A DNA stretch of 64,000 nucleotides, from NCBI RefSeq assembly GCF_018129405.1, contig NZ_JAFCLP010000023.1, positions 62,001-126,000 of the forward strand, in the 5' to 3' direction. The stretch comes from Bradyrhizobium iriomotense. Lineage in GTDB: Bacteria; Pseudomonadota; Alphaproteobacteria; Rhizobiales; Xanthobacteraceae. Position 1 is the first letter of the stretch. Each line of letters begins with the position of its first letter. Shown in pieces: positions 42,532 through 51,506 of this stretch. The notes below the pieces were generated by a model, which searched no databases, was not told the origin of the DNA, and worked only from the letters and a program-made list of their open reading frames with translations. Position numbers and translations under genes: made by a program.

Positions 42532-43482
42532 TCAGGCTGCCGGATTGCGCCAGACGATGTCGCGGATGACGATCGGCTTGGGGATCAGGCCGAGCTTGTA
42601 GAAGCGGTCGGCGACACCCTGCTGGGTCACGACGATGTCGTCGGTGACGGGACCGACTACGAAGTTCGCGCGATTGGCGGCGACGGTCTGGATATCCAGC
42701 GGGACGCCGGTGATCGCGGCGAGCGATTTGGCCACCTCGTCGCGGTGCTGCTCGGCCCATTTGCCGGCCGCGGTGGTCACATCGACAATCTGTTGCAGGA
42801 TGGCGGCGTGGTTCTTCGCGAAATCGCGATTGGCGATGAAGAAGGAGTTGGTCTTGGTGACCTCGCGCGCATTGATCAGGATGCGGCCGTTCTGCCTGGT
42901 CTCGCCGATCGCGAAGTAAGGATCCCAGATCGCCCAGGCCTCAATGCTGCCATTGGCGAAGGCAGGCCCGGCATCCGGCGGCGTCAGGTAAACGGGCGTG
43001 ATGTCGGCATAGGTGAGTCCGGCCTTCTCAAGCGTCTGCACCACGATGTTGTGGGCGCTGGAGCCCTTGGTGAAGCCGATGCGCTTGCCCTTGAGGTCGG
43101 CGATGGTGCGGATCGGCGAATCCTTCGGCACCAGGATGCCCTGGCCGTTGGTGATGGGCTGGCCTGCGGCGTAGACGATCGCGGCGCCGGCGGCTTGCGC
43201 GAACACCGGCGGGGAATCGCCGACCGCGCCGAAATCGACGCTGCCGACGTTCATCGCCTCCATCATCGGAGGGCCCGACGAGAACTCGATCCATTTCACC
43301 TCGATGCCTTGCGGCGTGAAATGTTTTTCCAGGACAGCCTGCTGACGCGTGATGACCAGCACGCCGGTCTTCTGGTAGCCGATACGAATTTCCTTCACCG
43401 CGCCTTGCGCGTTGGCGGGCGAGGCGAAGGCAGCGGCGGCCGCTGTTCCGATCGACAGTTTCAGAAAGTCGCGACGCTGCAT
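42532..43482 (-). CDS. ssuA: Aliphatic sulfonate-binding protein SsuA
   Basis: 316 residues. The N-terminus has a twin-arginine-like signal (MQRRDFLKLSIGTAAAAAF, cleavage near ANAQG). The mature protein is an NMT1/SsuA-type periplasmic binding protein (EIRIGYQKTGVLVITRQQAV, EVKWIEFSSGPPMMEAMNVG, GKRIGFTKGSSAHNIV). GGGAGTG precedes the ATG at 43482; a longer start at 43512 is less likely. It is the first gene of the ssu operon and delivers sulfonates to SsuC. Confidence 0.93.
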   Translation of the reverse strand: MQRRDFLKLSIGTAAAAAFASPANAQGAVKEIRIGYQKTGVLVITRQQAVLEKHFTPQGIEVKWIEFSSGPPMMEAMNVGSVDFGAVGDSPPVFAQAAGAAIVYAAGQPITNGQGILVPKDSPIRTIADLKGKRIGFTKGSSAHNIVVQTLEKAGLTYADITPVYLTPPDAGPAFANGSIEAWAIWDPYFAIGETRQNGRILINAREVTKTNSFFIANRDFAKNHAAILQQIVDVTTAAGKWAEQHRDEVAKSLAAITGVPLDIQTVAANRANFVVGPVTDDIVVTQQGVADRFYKLGLIPKPIVIRDIVWRNPAA

Positions 43483-44085
43483 TCCACACTCCCGGCCGCA
43501 TGCGGCCGTCATCCATCTGCGTTCGGGAATGATGGTGCGCCTTCGCGGAGGTGTCGAGACGTGCGGGAAAATAGCGATGCGAGCACTGCGCGTGTGGCGG
43601 AGTGCGTGATTAATCTTTCAAGCGGCCGCGATGATGCAGAGAGATTTTTCCGCACGCGAATGTGAGAGCCGTACCGCTACCGTCCGAGGCCCCGACGACC
43701 GGAACATAAAAAGTCGCAAAACAACCCCATGCACCGTAGCCGGCGCGTGCGAAAACAATGACTTACGCATTATCCGAAGTTCGTTTGACCCGTCGGGCAA
43801 AACAGGGGTATGATGGCATGGTCGGCGAATCGGAGTTGTCGACGCAAAGCGCGTCCCACTGCCTCGCTGTCATTCCCCGCCACCGGGTCTCGCCTCCGGC
43901 GAGCCCGATGACAGGCTCCGGCGGGGAATCCAGTATTCCAGAGACGCCAGAGCTTCACACGACTGCCGCGGCGTACTGGATCGCCCGCCCCAGTGCGCAA
44001 CTGCGCACAAGGCGGGCGATGACACCGCTGTTGTGGCAAGCACATGCCTCCATCTCGTTGGTGCGAAGCACAGATAGTTTGCGAG
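43483..44085. other. Intergenic region upstream of ssuA, repeat-rich
   Basis: About 600 bases, with the ssu promoter expected near 43500-43650. GTTTGACCCGTCGGGCAAAA near 43783-43803 looks like another dispersed element, and a composite repeat follows at 43869-44026. No gene was recognised. Confidence 0.45.
43869..44026. repeat. Composite dispersed repeat (CATTCCCCGC / TCGCCCGCC type)
   Basis: Two hairpin units in tandem. The first has CATTCCCCGCC and, further on, GGCGGGGAATCCAGTATT. The second has TACTGGATCGCCCGCC and GGCGGGCGATGACA around CCAGTGCGCAACTGCGCAC. Both units are common intergenic sequences in Bradyrhizobium genomes. They lie between ssu and the P450 gene. Confidence 0.8.
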
Positions 44086-45249
44086 CTAATGCCACTTCAC
44101 CGGCAGATTCTGCAGCCCGCGGAACGCCCAGCCGCCGATCCGCACCGGCTCGTCATCGGCGATCTCGATGCGCCCCGCACGCGCGAACAATGTCGGCAGC
44201 GCGACGTCGGCGATCATCGCGCGTGAAGCGAAAGCGCCGGCGCAGAAATGCGGGCCGGCGCCGAAGGCGACGCTCTTGGTGGCGTCGCGACGCACGTCGA
44301 ACTGATCGGCGCGTTCAAAATGCTTCTCGTCGCGGTTGGCGGAGCCGAACATCAGGAACACGCGCTCGTCGGTTTCGAACGACACATTGCGAATGGTCCA
44401 GGGCTTTGCGATGCGCCGCGGCGACATGCCGATCGGCGAGATCCAGCGCGCATATTCCTCGAAGGCCTGCAGCCAGGACACTTCACCGCGCCGGACCAGA
44501 TCGAGCTGCTCGGGATGGGTCAGCAGCGCCCAGACCGTGCCGGCAATCGCCTTGCGCGGCTCGTTCTGACCGCCCGATATCGCGAGTTTTACATTCGCGC
44601 GTACGCTCTCCATCGGCATGCCCGAGGCGAGGAGCACGCCGAGAATGCTCTGGTCGGGATCCTTGCGCTTCACCGGCAGGATATCGTCGATCGCGGCGTC
44701 GATGCCCGACGTTGCCGCGTGACAGCGCGCCTCGACCGCGGGATCACCGGCGTAATTGGCGATGCCCTCGATCATGCCCTGCGACCACGCATCCATGTCC
44801 TCGAAGCCGATATTGGTGAGGCCGGTGATCGACTTCAGGCATTCGCCGGAGAACGGCAGCGCGAAGTCGCGCATGAAGTCGATCCGCCCCGGCTCGATCG
44901 CACCGAGGATGCGATCGGCATGGGCCTGGAACAGCGCGGTCCAGTGCGCCTTCACCGTCTTCGGCGACACCGTCGGAAACATCGCGCGACGCTCGACCTG
45001 GTGCGCCTCGCCGTCCTTGCGCATCATGTTGTGACCCATCAGCCGGTTCATCAGGCCGGCCGGCTGGTGCGAGGAGAACACGTCGATCTGCTTCTCGGAG
45101 ATCGAGATGTCGTCGCGGCTCGTCAGCAGCGTCGACCCAAGCTGCGGCACGAACGCGATCGGCGCCTCCTTGCGCATTCTTGCAAGCATCGGATAGGGAT
45201 CGGCCCAGAATGCATCGGGATCGATGTCGATGCGCGGCGCGGTGCTCAC
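44086..45249 (-). CDS. Cytochrome P450
   Basis: 387 residues from a GTG at 45249 with GGGGAAG upstream. The heme-binding motif is FGAGPHFCAG near residue 337-346 (Cys ligand in place), the K-helix E-x-x-R lies in FEEYARW, and the I-helix carries SGGQNEPRKAIAG near 227-239. The usual acid-Thr pair of the I-helix is replaced by N-E-P-R, a variant known from some bacterial P450s. It would hydroxylate an unknown substrate with electrons from a ferredoxin encoded elsewhere, because no redox partner gene is adjacent. Confidence 0.93.
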   Translation of the reverse strand: MSTAPRIDIDPDAFWADPYPMLARMRKEAPIAFVPQLGSTLLTSRDDISISEKQIDVFSSHQPAGLMNRLMGHNMMRKDGEAHQVERRAMFPTVSPKTVKAHWTALFQAHADRILGAIEPGRIDFMRDFALPFSGECLKSITGLTNIGFEDMDAWSQGMIEGIANYAGDPAVEARCHAATSGIDAAIDDILPVKRKDPDQSILGVLLASGMPMESVRANVKLAISGGQNEPRKAIAGTVWALLTHPEQLDLVRRGEVSWLQAFEEYARWISPIGMSPRRIAKPWTIRNVSFETDERVFLMFGSANRDEKHFERADQFDVRRDATKSVAFGAGPHFCAGAFASRAMIADVALPTLFARAGRIEIADDEPVRIGGWAFRGLQNLPVKWH

Positions 45250-45461
45250 GGCGGTCTTCCCCTGGATTTTGGTTGTCGTTCGGGCCAGACTAGCGCACTG
45301 CAGCGCCCGCCGTCTGTCCCTAGCGATGGGGACAGACCGCACTGGGGCATGTCTTCATGAAGCCGGGTGCACGCAGGCGCGATTGCGAGGTCCGCATGGA
45401 CCACGACGGCGGGCATCGACAAACGCATGAGCGAAAGTCCGCTAAGGGCCAACAGACGACA

Positions 45462-46421
45462 TCATTCGATTACTTCATTGACGCGAAGAAGGAGAGAGGG
45501 GGGAATTTGGATGCCCAAAGACCGCGCTGTAGCGGAATTGATGACTAATTCAAATGCCGTAGGCTGCTCTATGGGCAGATCACTCGGCCGAGCACCTTTC
45601 AAGATAAGTGCCGCGTAGGTGCCAGCTTTTTGTAAAGCTCCGGCTACGCTCGGTCCGTAGCTCATCAGCCCGCCTACCGCACAAAACTCGCGAAATTCAT
45701 AAGTCGCCGGAAGCGAATGACGCTTTGCCAATGCAACAATTTGCTCGCGCTGAGCAAGAAAGCCTGCATCGTTTCCAACGAGTACTGCACCGACTTGAGC
45801 CCTGACCAGCTGCGCAAATGCCGGTTCGAGGTCATCCGGGTTGCGCGCTTTGGCCACTTCCAAGGACTGCCCCGTGGAGCGTGCAATTCGTTCGATCTCC
45901 AACAGCAATTCGTTGTTATCCGGGTTCACCAAGAGACCTACGGTCGCGTGTGATGGGAGGAGTTCCCGGATTAGTTCAAGCCGCTTCAGTGTGAGCGTTG
46001 CCGTCAGCATAGACACGCCGGTGGCGTTGCCTCCGGGATGAGCGAAGCTTTTCGCGAGCCCGATCTTCGTGGGGTCGGACGCAATGATGAAAACGATGGG
46101 AATGGTTGAGGTGGCACGCCTTACGGCGACAGCAACCACATTGCCTGGTGCCACGATCAAGGTTGGGTTTAGGCTGACGAGTTCGTTTGCAAGCTCGGGA
46201 AGCTTATCGTGATTTCCTCGTGCCCACCGGGCTTCTTTCGTGACGTTTTTGCCGAACACATATCCCTGTTCCGCAAGGCCTCTCTCGAATGCTGGGAAAT
46301 CCGGGACAGGTGAGCCGATTTGCAATATACCGATAACAGGCATCACCGCCTGCTGGGCGCGCGCTGTGAGCGGCCATGTTGCGGCTGCGCCAAGAAGGGC
46401 TGTGAACTGACGCCGCCGCAT
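45462..46421 (-). CDS. Orphan ABC_sub_bind periplasmic binding protein 1
   Basis: 319 residues. The N-terminus MRRRQFTALLGAAATWPLTARAQQ (read in parts) is a Tat-like signal. The mature fold has VMPVIGILQIGSPVP, family motif HPGGNATGVSML near residue 128 and terminal LLLRVNEVIE. This family (PF04392 type) binds small ligands for ABC importers, but no permease or ATPase gene is nearby. Two paralogues lie at 54956 and 56323. Codon use looks less GC-rich than the flanking genes. The ligand is unknown. Confidence 0.87.
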   Translation of the reverse strand: MRRRQFTALLGAAATWPLTARAQQAVMPVIGILQIGSPVPDFPAFERGLAEQGYVFGKNVTKEARWARGNHDKLPELANELVSLNPTLIVAPGNVVAVAVRRATSTIPIVFIIASDPTKIGLAKSFAHPGGNATGVSMLTATLTLKRLELIRELLPSHATVGLLVNPDNNELLLEIERIARSTGQSLEVAKARNPDDLEPAFAQLVRAQVGAVLVGNDAGFLAQREQIVALAKRHSLPATYEFREFCAVGGLMSYGPSVAGALQKAGTYAALILKGARPSDLPIEQPTAFELVINSATARSLGIQIPPSLLLRVNEVIE

Positions 46422-46711
46422 TGAGCCCCCTCATACGAAGTGCTTCATCGTCGTACGGAGCCTAGCACTTTATAGCGGAGTGAACAGCGGACTCAAAGCG
46501 CTGCGACCCAATGTCCGAGTTGGGTCTTGGCTGTGTAAAAACGCTAAGACGACTGAGGGCGATAGAAGAAGGCAAAGCGGATGTCGCGGCATCAGCAGCT
46601 AGCTTCCGCTATGGGTCCAATTGGCGACATGGTCGCGCGTCTCTGTCTCTTACGGCGATTTGTGTTCTGGAGTAAGCTACTGACGGGAGCCCAGCTGGCA
46701 ACAGGTGGGGA

Positions 46712-47773
46712 ATGGCCGCAAAGTGCAAAGCGCTGATCGTCGGAGCCACTGGAGCCGCCTCCAAGCGTCTGGTCGAAGTCCTTGCCAAAGAACCGGAGTG
46801 GGAAGTCGTTGGCGTTTGCCGGAACCCACCGGGCCAGGTACCTGGTGAAAAGGTGCATTACGTCGCGGCCGACTTGACGGACGGTTCCGCCATGCAAGCG
46901 GTGGTCGCGGCGCATCCGGGGATCACGCACGTCTTCTATTGCTGCCGCGCCAGGCACGGGGAGATCGGCGTCAAGAGTGTCGCCGATAACGTGGCCATGT
47001 TCGGGGCTGTCCTTGAGGCGGTTGCGGAAACCGCGAGCCTGCAGCACTTCCATCTCGTCGAGGGCGGCATGTGGTATGGCATGCATCTGGGACCATTCCC
47101 GACGCCTGCCCAAGAGGATGACCCGCGGCATCTTCCGCCGAACTTTTACTATGATCAGGAGGACATGCTGCGCGCACGGCAAAGCGGTGCGCGCTGGACG
47201 TGGTCGGCCTCGCGGCCCAACTTCATCAGCGATTTCGATCCAGGTCGTCCACGTAACCTGGTCGCGATCCTCGGGGCCTGGGCAGCCATTTGCAGGGAAT
47301 GCGGAATGAAGCTCGATTTTCCGGGCAAGCCCGCTGCCTTTTCGGCGCTTGCTGAACTAACGGACGCGACCCATTACGCGCGAGCAATGCGCCATATTGC
47401 AGCGGCGCCCGCCTGCGCCAACCAAGCCTTCAACGTGACTAACGGCGAGCCCTTCCGCTGGCAGCGGTTCTGGCCAAGGCTCGCCAGGACGTATGGACTT
47501 GAGGTCGGCATCGTCCGACCCATGCGGCTTGCCGACTGGATGGCGGACAAAGAGCCGCTTTGGCAGACGATGATCGCGCGCTACGGCCTCATCGAGCAAT
47601 CGTTCGCCAACGTGGCACATTGGGACCTAGCCGATTTCGCGCTCAACCAGGAGCACGATGTCTTCTACAGCATGAGCCGCCTCCGAGGCGCCGGCTTCTC
47701 CGAGAGCGTCGACACGGGCAGCGTGATCCTCCACCAGATCGCCGCCTACCGCCACGCGCGAATCCTTCCCTGA
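46712..47773 (+). CDS. PRISE-type SDR reductase (progesterone 5-beta-reductase/iridoid synthase-like)
   Basis: 353 residues. An atypical SDR with the N-terminal dinucleotide motif GATGAASKRL near residues 11-20 and CRNPPG for NADP selection. The catalytic Tyr occurs in NFYYDQEDML near 147-156, the hallmark of PRISE reductases, which reduce activated C=C bonds of enones. The C-terminal part GLIEQSFANVAHWDLADFAL is also typical. Members are best known from plants and scattered proteobacteria. The chosen ATG has a weak GGTGGGGA upstream. It stands alone. Confidence 0.82.
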   Translation: MAAKCKALIVGATGAASKRLVEVLAKEPEWEVVGVCRNPPGQVPGEKVHYVAADLTDGSAMQAVVAAHPGITHVFYCCRARHGEIGVKSVADNVAMFGAVLEAVAETASLQHFHLVEGGMWYGMHLGPFPTPAQEDDPRHLPPNFYYDQEDMLRARQSGARWTWSASRPNFISDFDPGRPRNLVAILGAWAAICRECGMKLDFPGKPAAFSALAELTDATHYARAMRHIAAAPACANQAFNVTNGEPFRWQRFWPRLARTYGLEVGIVRPMRLADWMADKEPLWQTMIARYGLIEQSFANVAHWDLADFALNQEHDVFYSMSRLRGAGFSESVDTGSVILHQIAAYRHARILP

Positions 47774-47952
47774 CACGTCGACCTGCGGTGCTCGAAGGAC
47801 GTGTGGTCGCGTTCGGCCTTGACCTGAGGCCGACGCGCCTCGGCCAGCTGCGAGAAGCTCTTCCGCTCAGGGTCAGAAGGCGACGATCCTGGCGGGCGGA
47901 CTGCGTGTCCGCTTTGCTCTCGGAAGCAGGTATCGCGGACCGAGAGCACCCC

Positions 47953-48140
47953 TTAGTTCGGGCGGCTAGGCCCCGCAAGCAGCGGCAGCACGATCGCAAA
48001 CAGCTCGTGCTGCGAGGAAATGCAGAGCCGCTCATAGGCGCGCTTGCGGTAGGTCGCAACAGAGGTCAGAAAGAGACATCGCGCTCGCACATTGGCGGCC
48101 AGATCACGGGCAACGCCCGAGGCATTCGTTTCAACTCAGA
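47953..48140 (-). pseudogene. LuxR-family regulator relic (C-terminal end)
   Basis: The frame VATYRKRAYERLCISSQHEL, then FAIVLPLLAG, ends at TAA 47953-47955. It closely resembles the last 40 residues of the intact LuxR protein at 54074 (TYRKRAYERLGISSQSELFA). Upstream the match degrades after about 20 codons (ARDLAANVRARC), and no N-terminal domain or start is present. Nucleotide identity between the two loci is also obvious over about 70 bases. It is a dead copy. Confidence 0.75.
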
Positions 48141-48363
48141 TGGCAGCTCCGGCCAGCAAGAAAGCGCCGCCAAGCGCGACCATCACAAGTCCAGGCCAGT
48201 TCGATTTGACGCCGAAGCCGCTACCGGGCCTTTCAGGCTCCAGCGTATCACGCCCGGAGCGAAGCCACTTCCCACCGCTGAATCGGCCTCGCCAAATGGG
48301 CTGATACGCCATTTGGAATATGCCGCCGAAAACAAGGAGCACTCCAAGCCATATGAGAGTCAT
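48136..48363 (-). CDS. Small two-helix membrane protein
   Basis: 75 residues from the ATG at 48363, preceded by a strong AGGAGG at 5-base spacing; a GTG two codons earlier is too close to it. The first membrane helix is LIWLGVLLVFGGIFQMAY at about residues 3-20 and the second GLVMVALGGAFLLAGA near 58-73. The loop between is basic and rich in Gly/Arg. Both ends face the same side. Unrecognised. The gene overlaps the ragged beginning of the LuxR relic, which argues that this gene and not the relic is live. Confidence 0.6.
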   Translation of the reverse strand: MTLIWLGVLLVFGGIFQMAYQPIWRGRFSGGKWLRSGRDTLEPERPGSGFGVKSNWPGLVMVALGGAFLLAGAAI

Positions 48364-48543
48364 GCTCACCTCCTCTACCCGCGAACGCCGATAGGTTGCT
48401 GCGCCGAGAACCGTGGTCCATTCAACGTCTGCCCGCTGCTCTCGGAATCAGACCGACCTTGAAAGCCACCGGGCGGATCAGCGCGCTGCACGCAGGCTGG
48501 GGATCGCACTCACCGAAGCTCAGACTATGTCCAAGCGTCCTGC

Positions 48544-48732
48544 TTAGTCCTCGTCCGGCTCGCGCACGACCGCCGGTTCGTCGGTTTGGTTTTCTTCATC
48601 GTCTTGCTCGTCCTCCTCGTCCTCCTCATCCTCTTCGTCGTCATCAGGATCTCGGGGCGGCATCGTGTTGGTCATGATCGCGAAGACATGCCGGTCGATC
48701 CTAGCGGGAACCAGCTCAGGAAGTAGGGTCAT
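48544..48732 (-). CDS. Small acidic-tail hypothetical protein
   Basis: 62 residues from the ATG at 48732, which has GAGGAG 8 bases upstream. The first 28 residues (LLPELVPARIDRHVFAIMTN) look folded. The rest is a long acidic stretch of Asp/Glu (DDDEEDEEDEEDEQDDEE), ending in TDEPAVVREPDED. The DNA of the tail is a near-perfect trinucleotide-like repeat of TCC/TCG on the plus strand, and may vary in length. I have seen similar short proteins in Bradyrhizobium; their role is unknown. Confidence 0.6.
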   Translation of the reverse strand: MTLLPELVPARIDRHVFAIMTNTMPPRDPDDDEEDEEDEEDEQDDEENQTDEPAVVREPDED

Positions 48733-49016
48733 GTTGTTGCTCCTCGGATGTGACCCCTGCGACACTCTACCCCTTTTCGGCGGAGCAGACACGAAATTGG
48801 CTGCCGCCGCGGGCGAGGTCCGGTCATCTCTATCAGGCGAGCTAGGCCGTGCGCGACGTGTCCCACGCGGTCCCGGCGAGGAACACCGTCAGTCCGCTGC
48901 ATCGCGTGTTTGCCGCCCTTGGCAAGGCGTGTATGCGTCAGCCCCCTATCGGTGAAGCCCTATGTCGCGCCGCCATAAAGTCTTGCCGCCGAACGTTTCC
49001 GTTCGGCGCGCAATGC

Positions 49017-51506
49017 CTATTGCTTGTCGCGCACCGATTTCGCGACGGTCTCCTTGTCTGCGGATGACATCTCGTTCGGCCCAAGCTTCACCGTCAGCTT
49101 GTTGAGCTTGCCGGTGAAGCGGAACGGCACCTGGTAGTCCTGGTCGTCAACCGACGTGCCGGTATCGAGGCCGACGTTGAAGGTCTCATCCCACATCAGG
49201 GTGATGGGAAGACTGCGCGGCATGGGATGGCTGTCTACCGCATTGCCGTCCACCTTCAAGGTGCCGGTGCCGCCCTTACCCAGGCCCGGTCCGTCATATT
49301 TCCAGTCGAATTCCAGCGTGTGCTTGCCCGGAGCGAGCGCCTCCTTGTCCTGCCACTTGACGCGCTCCAGGGCGACCAGATTCCAGGTAAACACCGGCCG
49401 GCCCTTCAGCAGGTAGAAGCCGTAGCCGGCGAACCGGCCGCCGTCGGTCATCAGCATGCCCTCGCCGCCGCCTTGGGGAACGTCGACCTCGGCAGTGACC
49501 GTGTACGACCGGTTCAGCAGGCTCGGCGCGGAGCCTGTTTCCGGGAACGGCACGTTGCTCAGCTCACCCGAATAGGTGAACTGGGTCCGGCCCGGAGCGT
49601 AGGTCGGCTTGTGCGAGATGAACCTGGTCAGACGCGTGTCGTCGAGCGGGAACACCTGGTACTTCGCAGCTTCCATGGTGAACAATTGCTGCATGTCACG
49701 CAGCTTGTCCGGCATCTTGGCGGCGAGGTCGTTTGACTGCGTCCAGTCTTCGTTGATGTTGTAGAGCTCCCAACGGTAGGCGTTCATGACGTCCGAGGGC
49801 GGCTCCGCCAAGGTGAGGTGCCAAGGCGGATTCAACGGAGGCGTCGAGGCCATCCAGCCATCCTGATAGACGGCCCGCTTGCCGAACATTTCGAAGTACT
49901 GCGTCGTCCTCCGGCTGGGTGCGCTGCCGCCTTCCCAGGTGTAGGCCATGCTCACGCCTTCGATCGGCTTCTGGGCGATGCCGTTGACCGTCACAGGCTC
50001 GGGGGCGCCAACCGCCTCGAGGATCGTCGGCACGACGTCGATCACATGGTGGAATTGGTGACGGATGCCGCCAGCGTCCTTGATCCGCGCCGGCCAGGCC
50101 ATGGCCATGCCATTACGCGTGCCGCCGAAATACGACGCGATCTGCTTGGTCCATTTGAAAGGCGTATCCCAGGCCCACGCCCAGCCCACCGCGTAGTGGG
50201 GGTAAGTCTGGTCGGAGCCCCAGGCGTCGTAGAACTTCATGTTCATTTCGACCGTCGGGTGCACGGCATTGGCAACCGCGAACTCGTTATAGAGGCCGTG
50301 GGGCGTGCCTTCGGGGCTCGCGCCGTTGTCGCCGCTGACGTAGATGACGAGCGTATTGTCGAGCTTGCCAATATCAGCGATGGACTGGATGACGCGACCG
50401 ATCTCGTGGTCGGTGTAGGCCAGGTACGCGGCATAGACGTCAGCCTGCCGGATGTAGAGCTTCTTGGCCTCGGGCGAAAGCGTATCCCACTTCGGGATGC
50501 TGTCCGGCCAGGCCGTTAGCTGCGCATTCTGCGGAATCACACCCAGCCGTTTCTGGTTGGCGAAGATCTGATCGCGCAGGTCGTTCCAACCCTTGTCGAA
50601 CAGGCGCATGTCGCTGATCTTCTTGATCCACTCCGGTGTCGGATGATGCGGCGAGTGCGTGCCGCCGGGCGCGTAGTAGATCATGAAGGGACGGTCGGGC
50701 TGGACGTCGTTCAGCATCTTGATGCGCCCGATCGCCTCGTCGGCCATGGCGGTGATCAGATTCCAGCCGGGATTGCCCTGGAAGGGCTGGATCGGAGTGG
50801 TGTTGCGGAAGAGATTGTTCGGCTGCCACTGGCTCGTGTCATCGCCCGGGAAGCCGTAGAAGTAGTCGAAGCCCTTGATGGACCCGGTCGGCCAGTTGTG
50901 GAAGGGGCCGGCCTGGGTCGCTTCCCACTGCGGCAAATTGTGGTCCTTGCCGAACCAGGAGGTGTCATACCCATGATGGCGAAGGATCTCGCCGATGGCG
51001 ACGGCGTCACGCGGGATGATGCTGTTGTAGCCGGGATAACCCGTCGCCTGATCGACCACGACGCCGGTGCCTACCGAATGATGGTTGCGGCCGGTGAGGA
51101 GCGCAGCGCGCGTGGGCGAGCACAGCGCGACGGTGTGGAACGCCGTGTAACGCAGACCCGTTTGGGCGATGCGGTCCAGCGCCGGCGTCGGGATCACGCC
51201 GCCGAAGGTGGAAGGCGCCGCAAAGCCCACGTCATCGGTCATGATCAACAGAATGTTCGGCGCGCCCTGCGGCGGCACAATGCGCGCCGGCCAGTACGGC
51301 TTCGATTGCACGGCATTGGGACTGATCTCGCCCTTGAACTGCTGCGGCGGATTCGGCAGGTACCTGCCGTCGATCGTGGTGGTAGCGCCCGGCGAGCCCG
51401 GCGTGCCCGTGACTTGTTGGGCGTGGGCGGCTGTCAGCGGTATCAGCAAGAGAGCGGCGAGCAGACCGCGTGAGGTGAATCGGTAATGCAGATTCGAAAC
51501 GCTCAT
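49017..51506 (-). CDS. Large arylsulfatase, exported
   Basis: 829 residues with a Sec signal peptide (cleavage near AHAQQ, residue 30). The alkaline-phosphatase-fold N-terminal domain starts PNILLIMTDDVGFAAPS with metal-binding Asp residues, and the formylglycine motif C-S-P-T-R occurs in VALCSPTRAALLTGRNHH near residue 127-144. A C-terminal sulfatase-associated domain with GRFAGYGFYLLKGRP follows. Activity depends on a formylglycine-generating enzyme not seen here. Chosen ATG 51506 has CAGGAG. It releases sulfate from sulfate esters and complements the ssu operon in sulfur scavenging. Confidence 0.92.
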   Translation of the reverse strand: MSVSNLHYRFTSRGLLAALLLIPLTAAHAQQVTGTPGSPGATTTIDGRYLPNPPQQFKGEISPNAVQSKPYWPARIVPPQGAPNILLIMTDDVGFAAPSTFGGVIPTPALDRIAQTGLRYTAFHTVALCSPTRAALLTGRNHHSVGTGVVVDQATGYPGYNSIIPRDAVAIGEILRHHGYDTSWFGKDHNLPQWEATQAGPFHNWPTGSIKGFDYFYGFPGDDTSQWQPNNLFRNTTPIQPFQGNPGWNLITAMADEAIGRIKMLNDVQPDRPFMIYYAPGGTHSPHHPTPEWIKKISDMRLFDKGWNDLRDQIFANQKRLGVIPQNAQLTAWPDSIPKWDTLSPEAKKLYIRQADVYAAYLAYTDHEIGRVIQSIADIGKLDNTLVIYVSGDNGASPEGTPHGLYNEFAVANAVHPTVEMNMKFYDAWGSDQTYPHYAVGWAWAWDTPFKWTKQIASYFGGTRNGMAMAWPARIKDAGGIRHQFHHVIDVVPTILEAVGAPEPVTVNGIAQKPIEGVSMAYTWEGGSAPSRRTTQYFEMFGKRAVYQDGWMASTPPLNPPWHLTLAEPPSDVMNAYRWELYNINEDWTQSNDLAAKMPDKLRDMQQLFTMEAAKYQVFPLDDTRLTRFISHKPTYAPGRTQFTYSGELSNVPFPETGSAPSLLNRSYTVTAEVDVPQGGGEGMLMTDGGRFAGYGFYLLKGRPVFTWNLVALERVKWQDKEALAPGKHTLEFDWKYDGPGLGKGGTGTLKVDGNAVDSHPMPRSLPITLMWDETFNVGLDTGTSVDDQDYQVPFRFTGKLNKLTVKLGPNEMSSADKETVAKSVRDKQ

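Noticed and set aside
48576-48660. Short tandem repeat taken as a possible CRISPR or microsatellite array
   Set aside because: It is a codon repeat for an acidic protein tail with no spacers.
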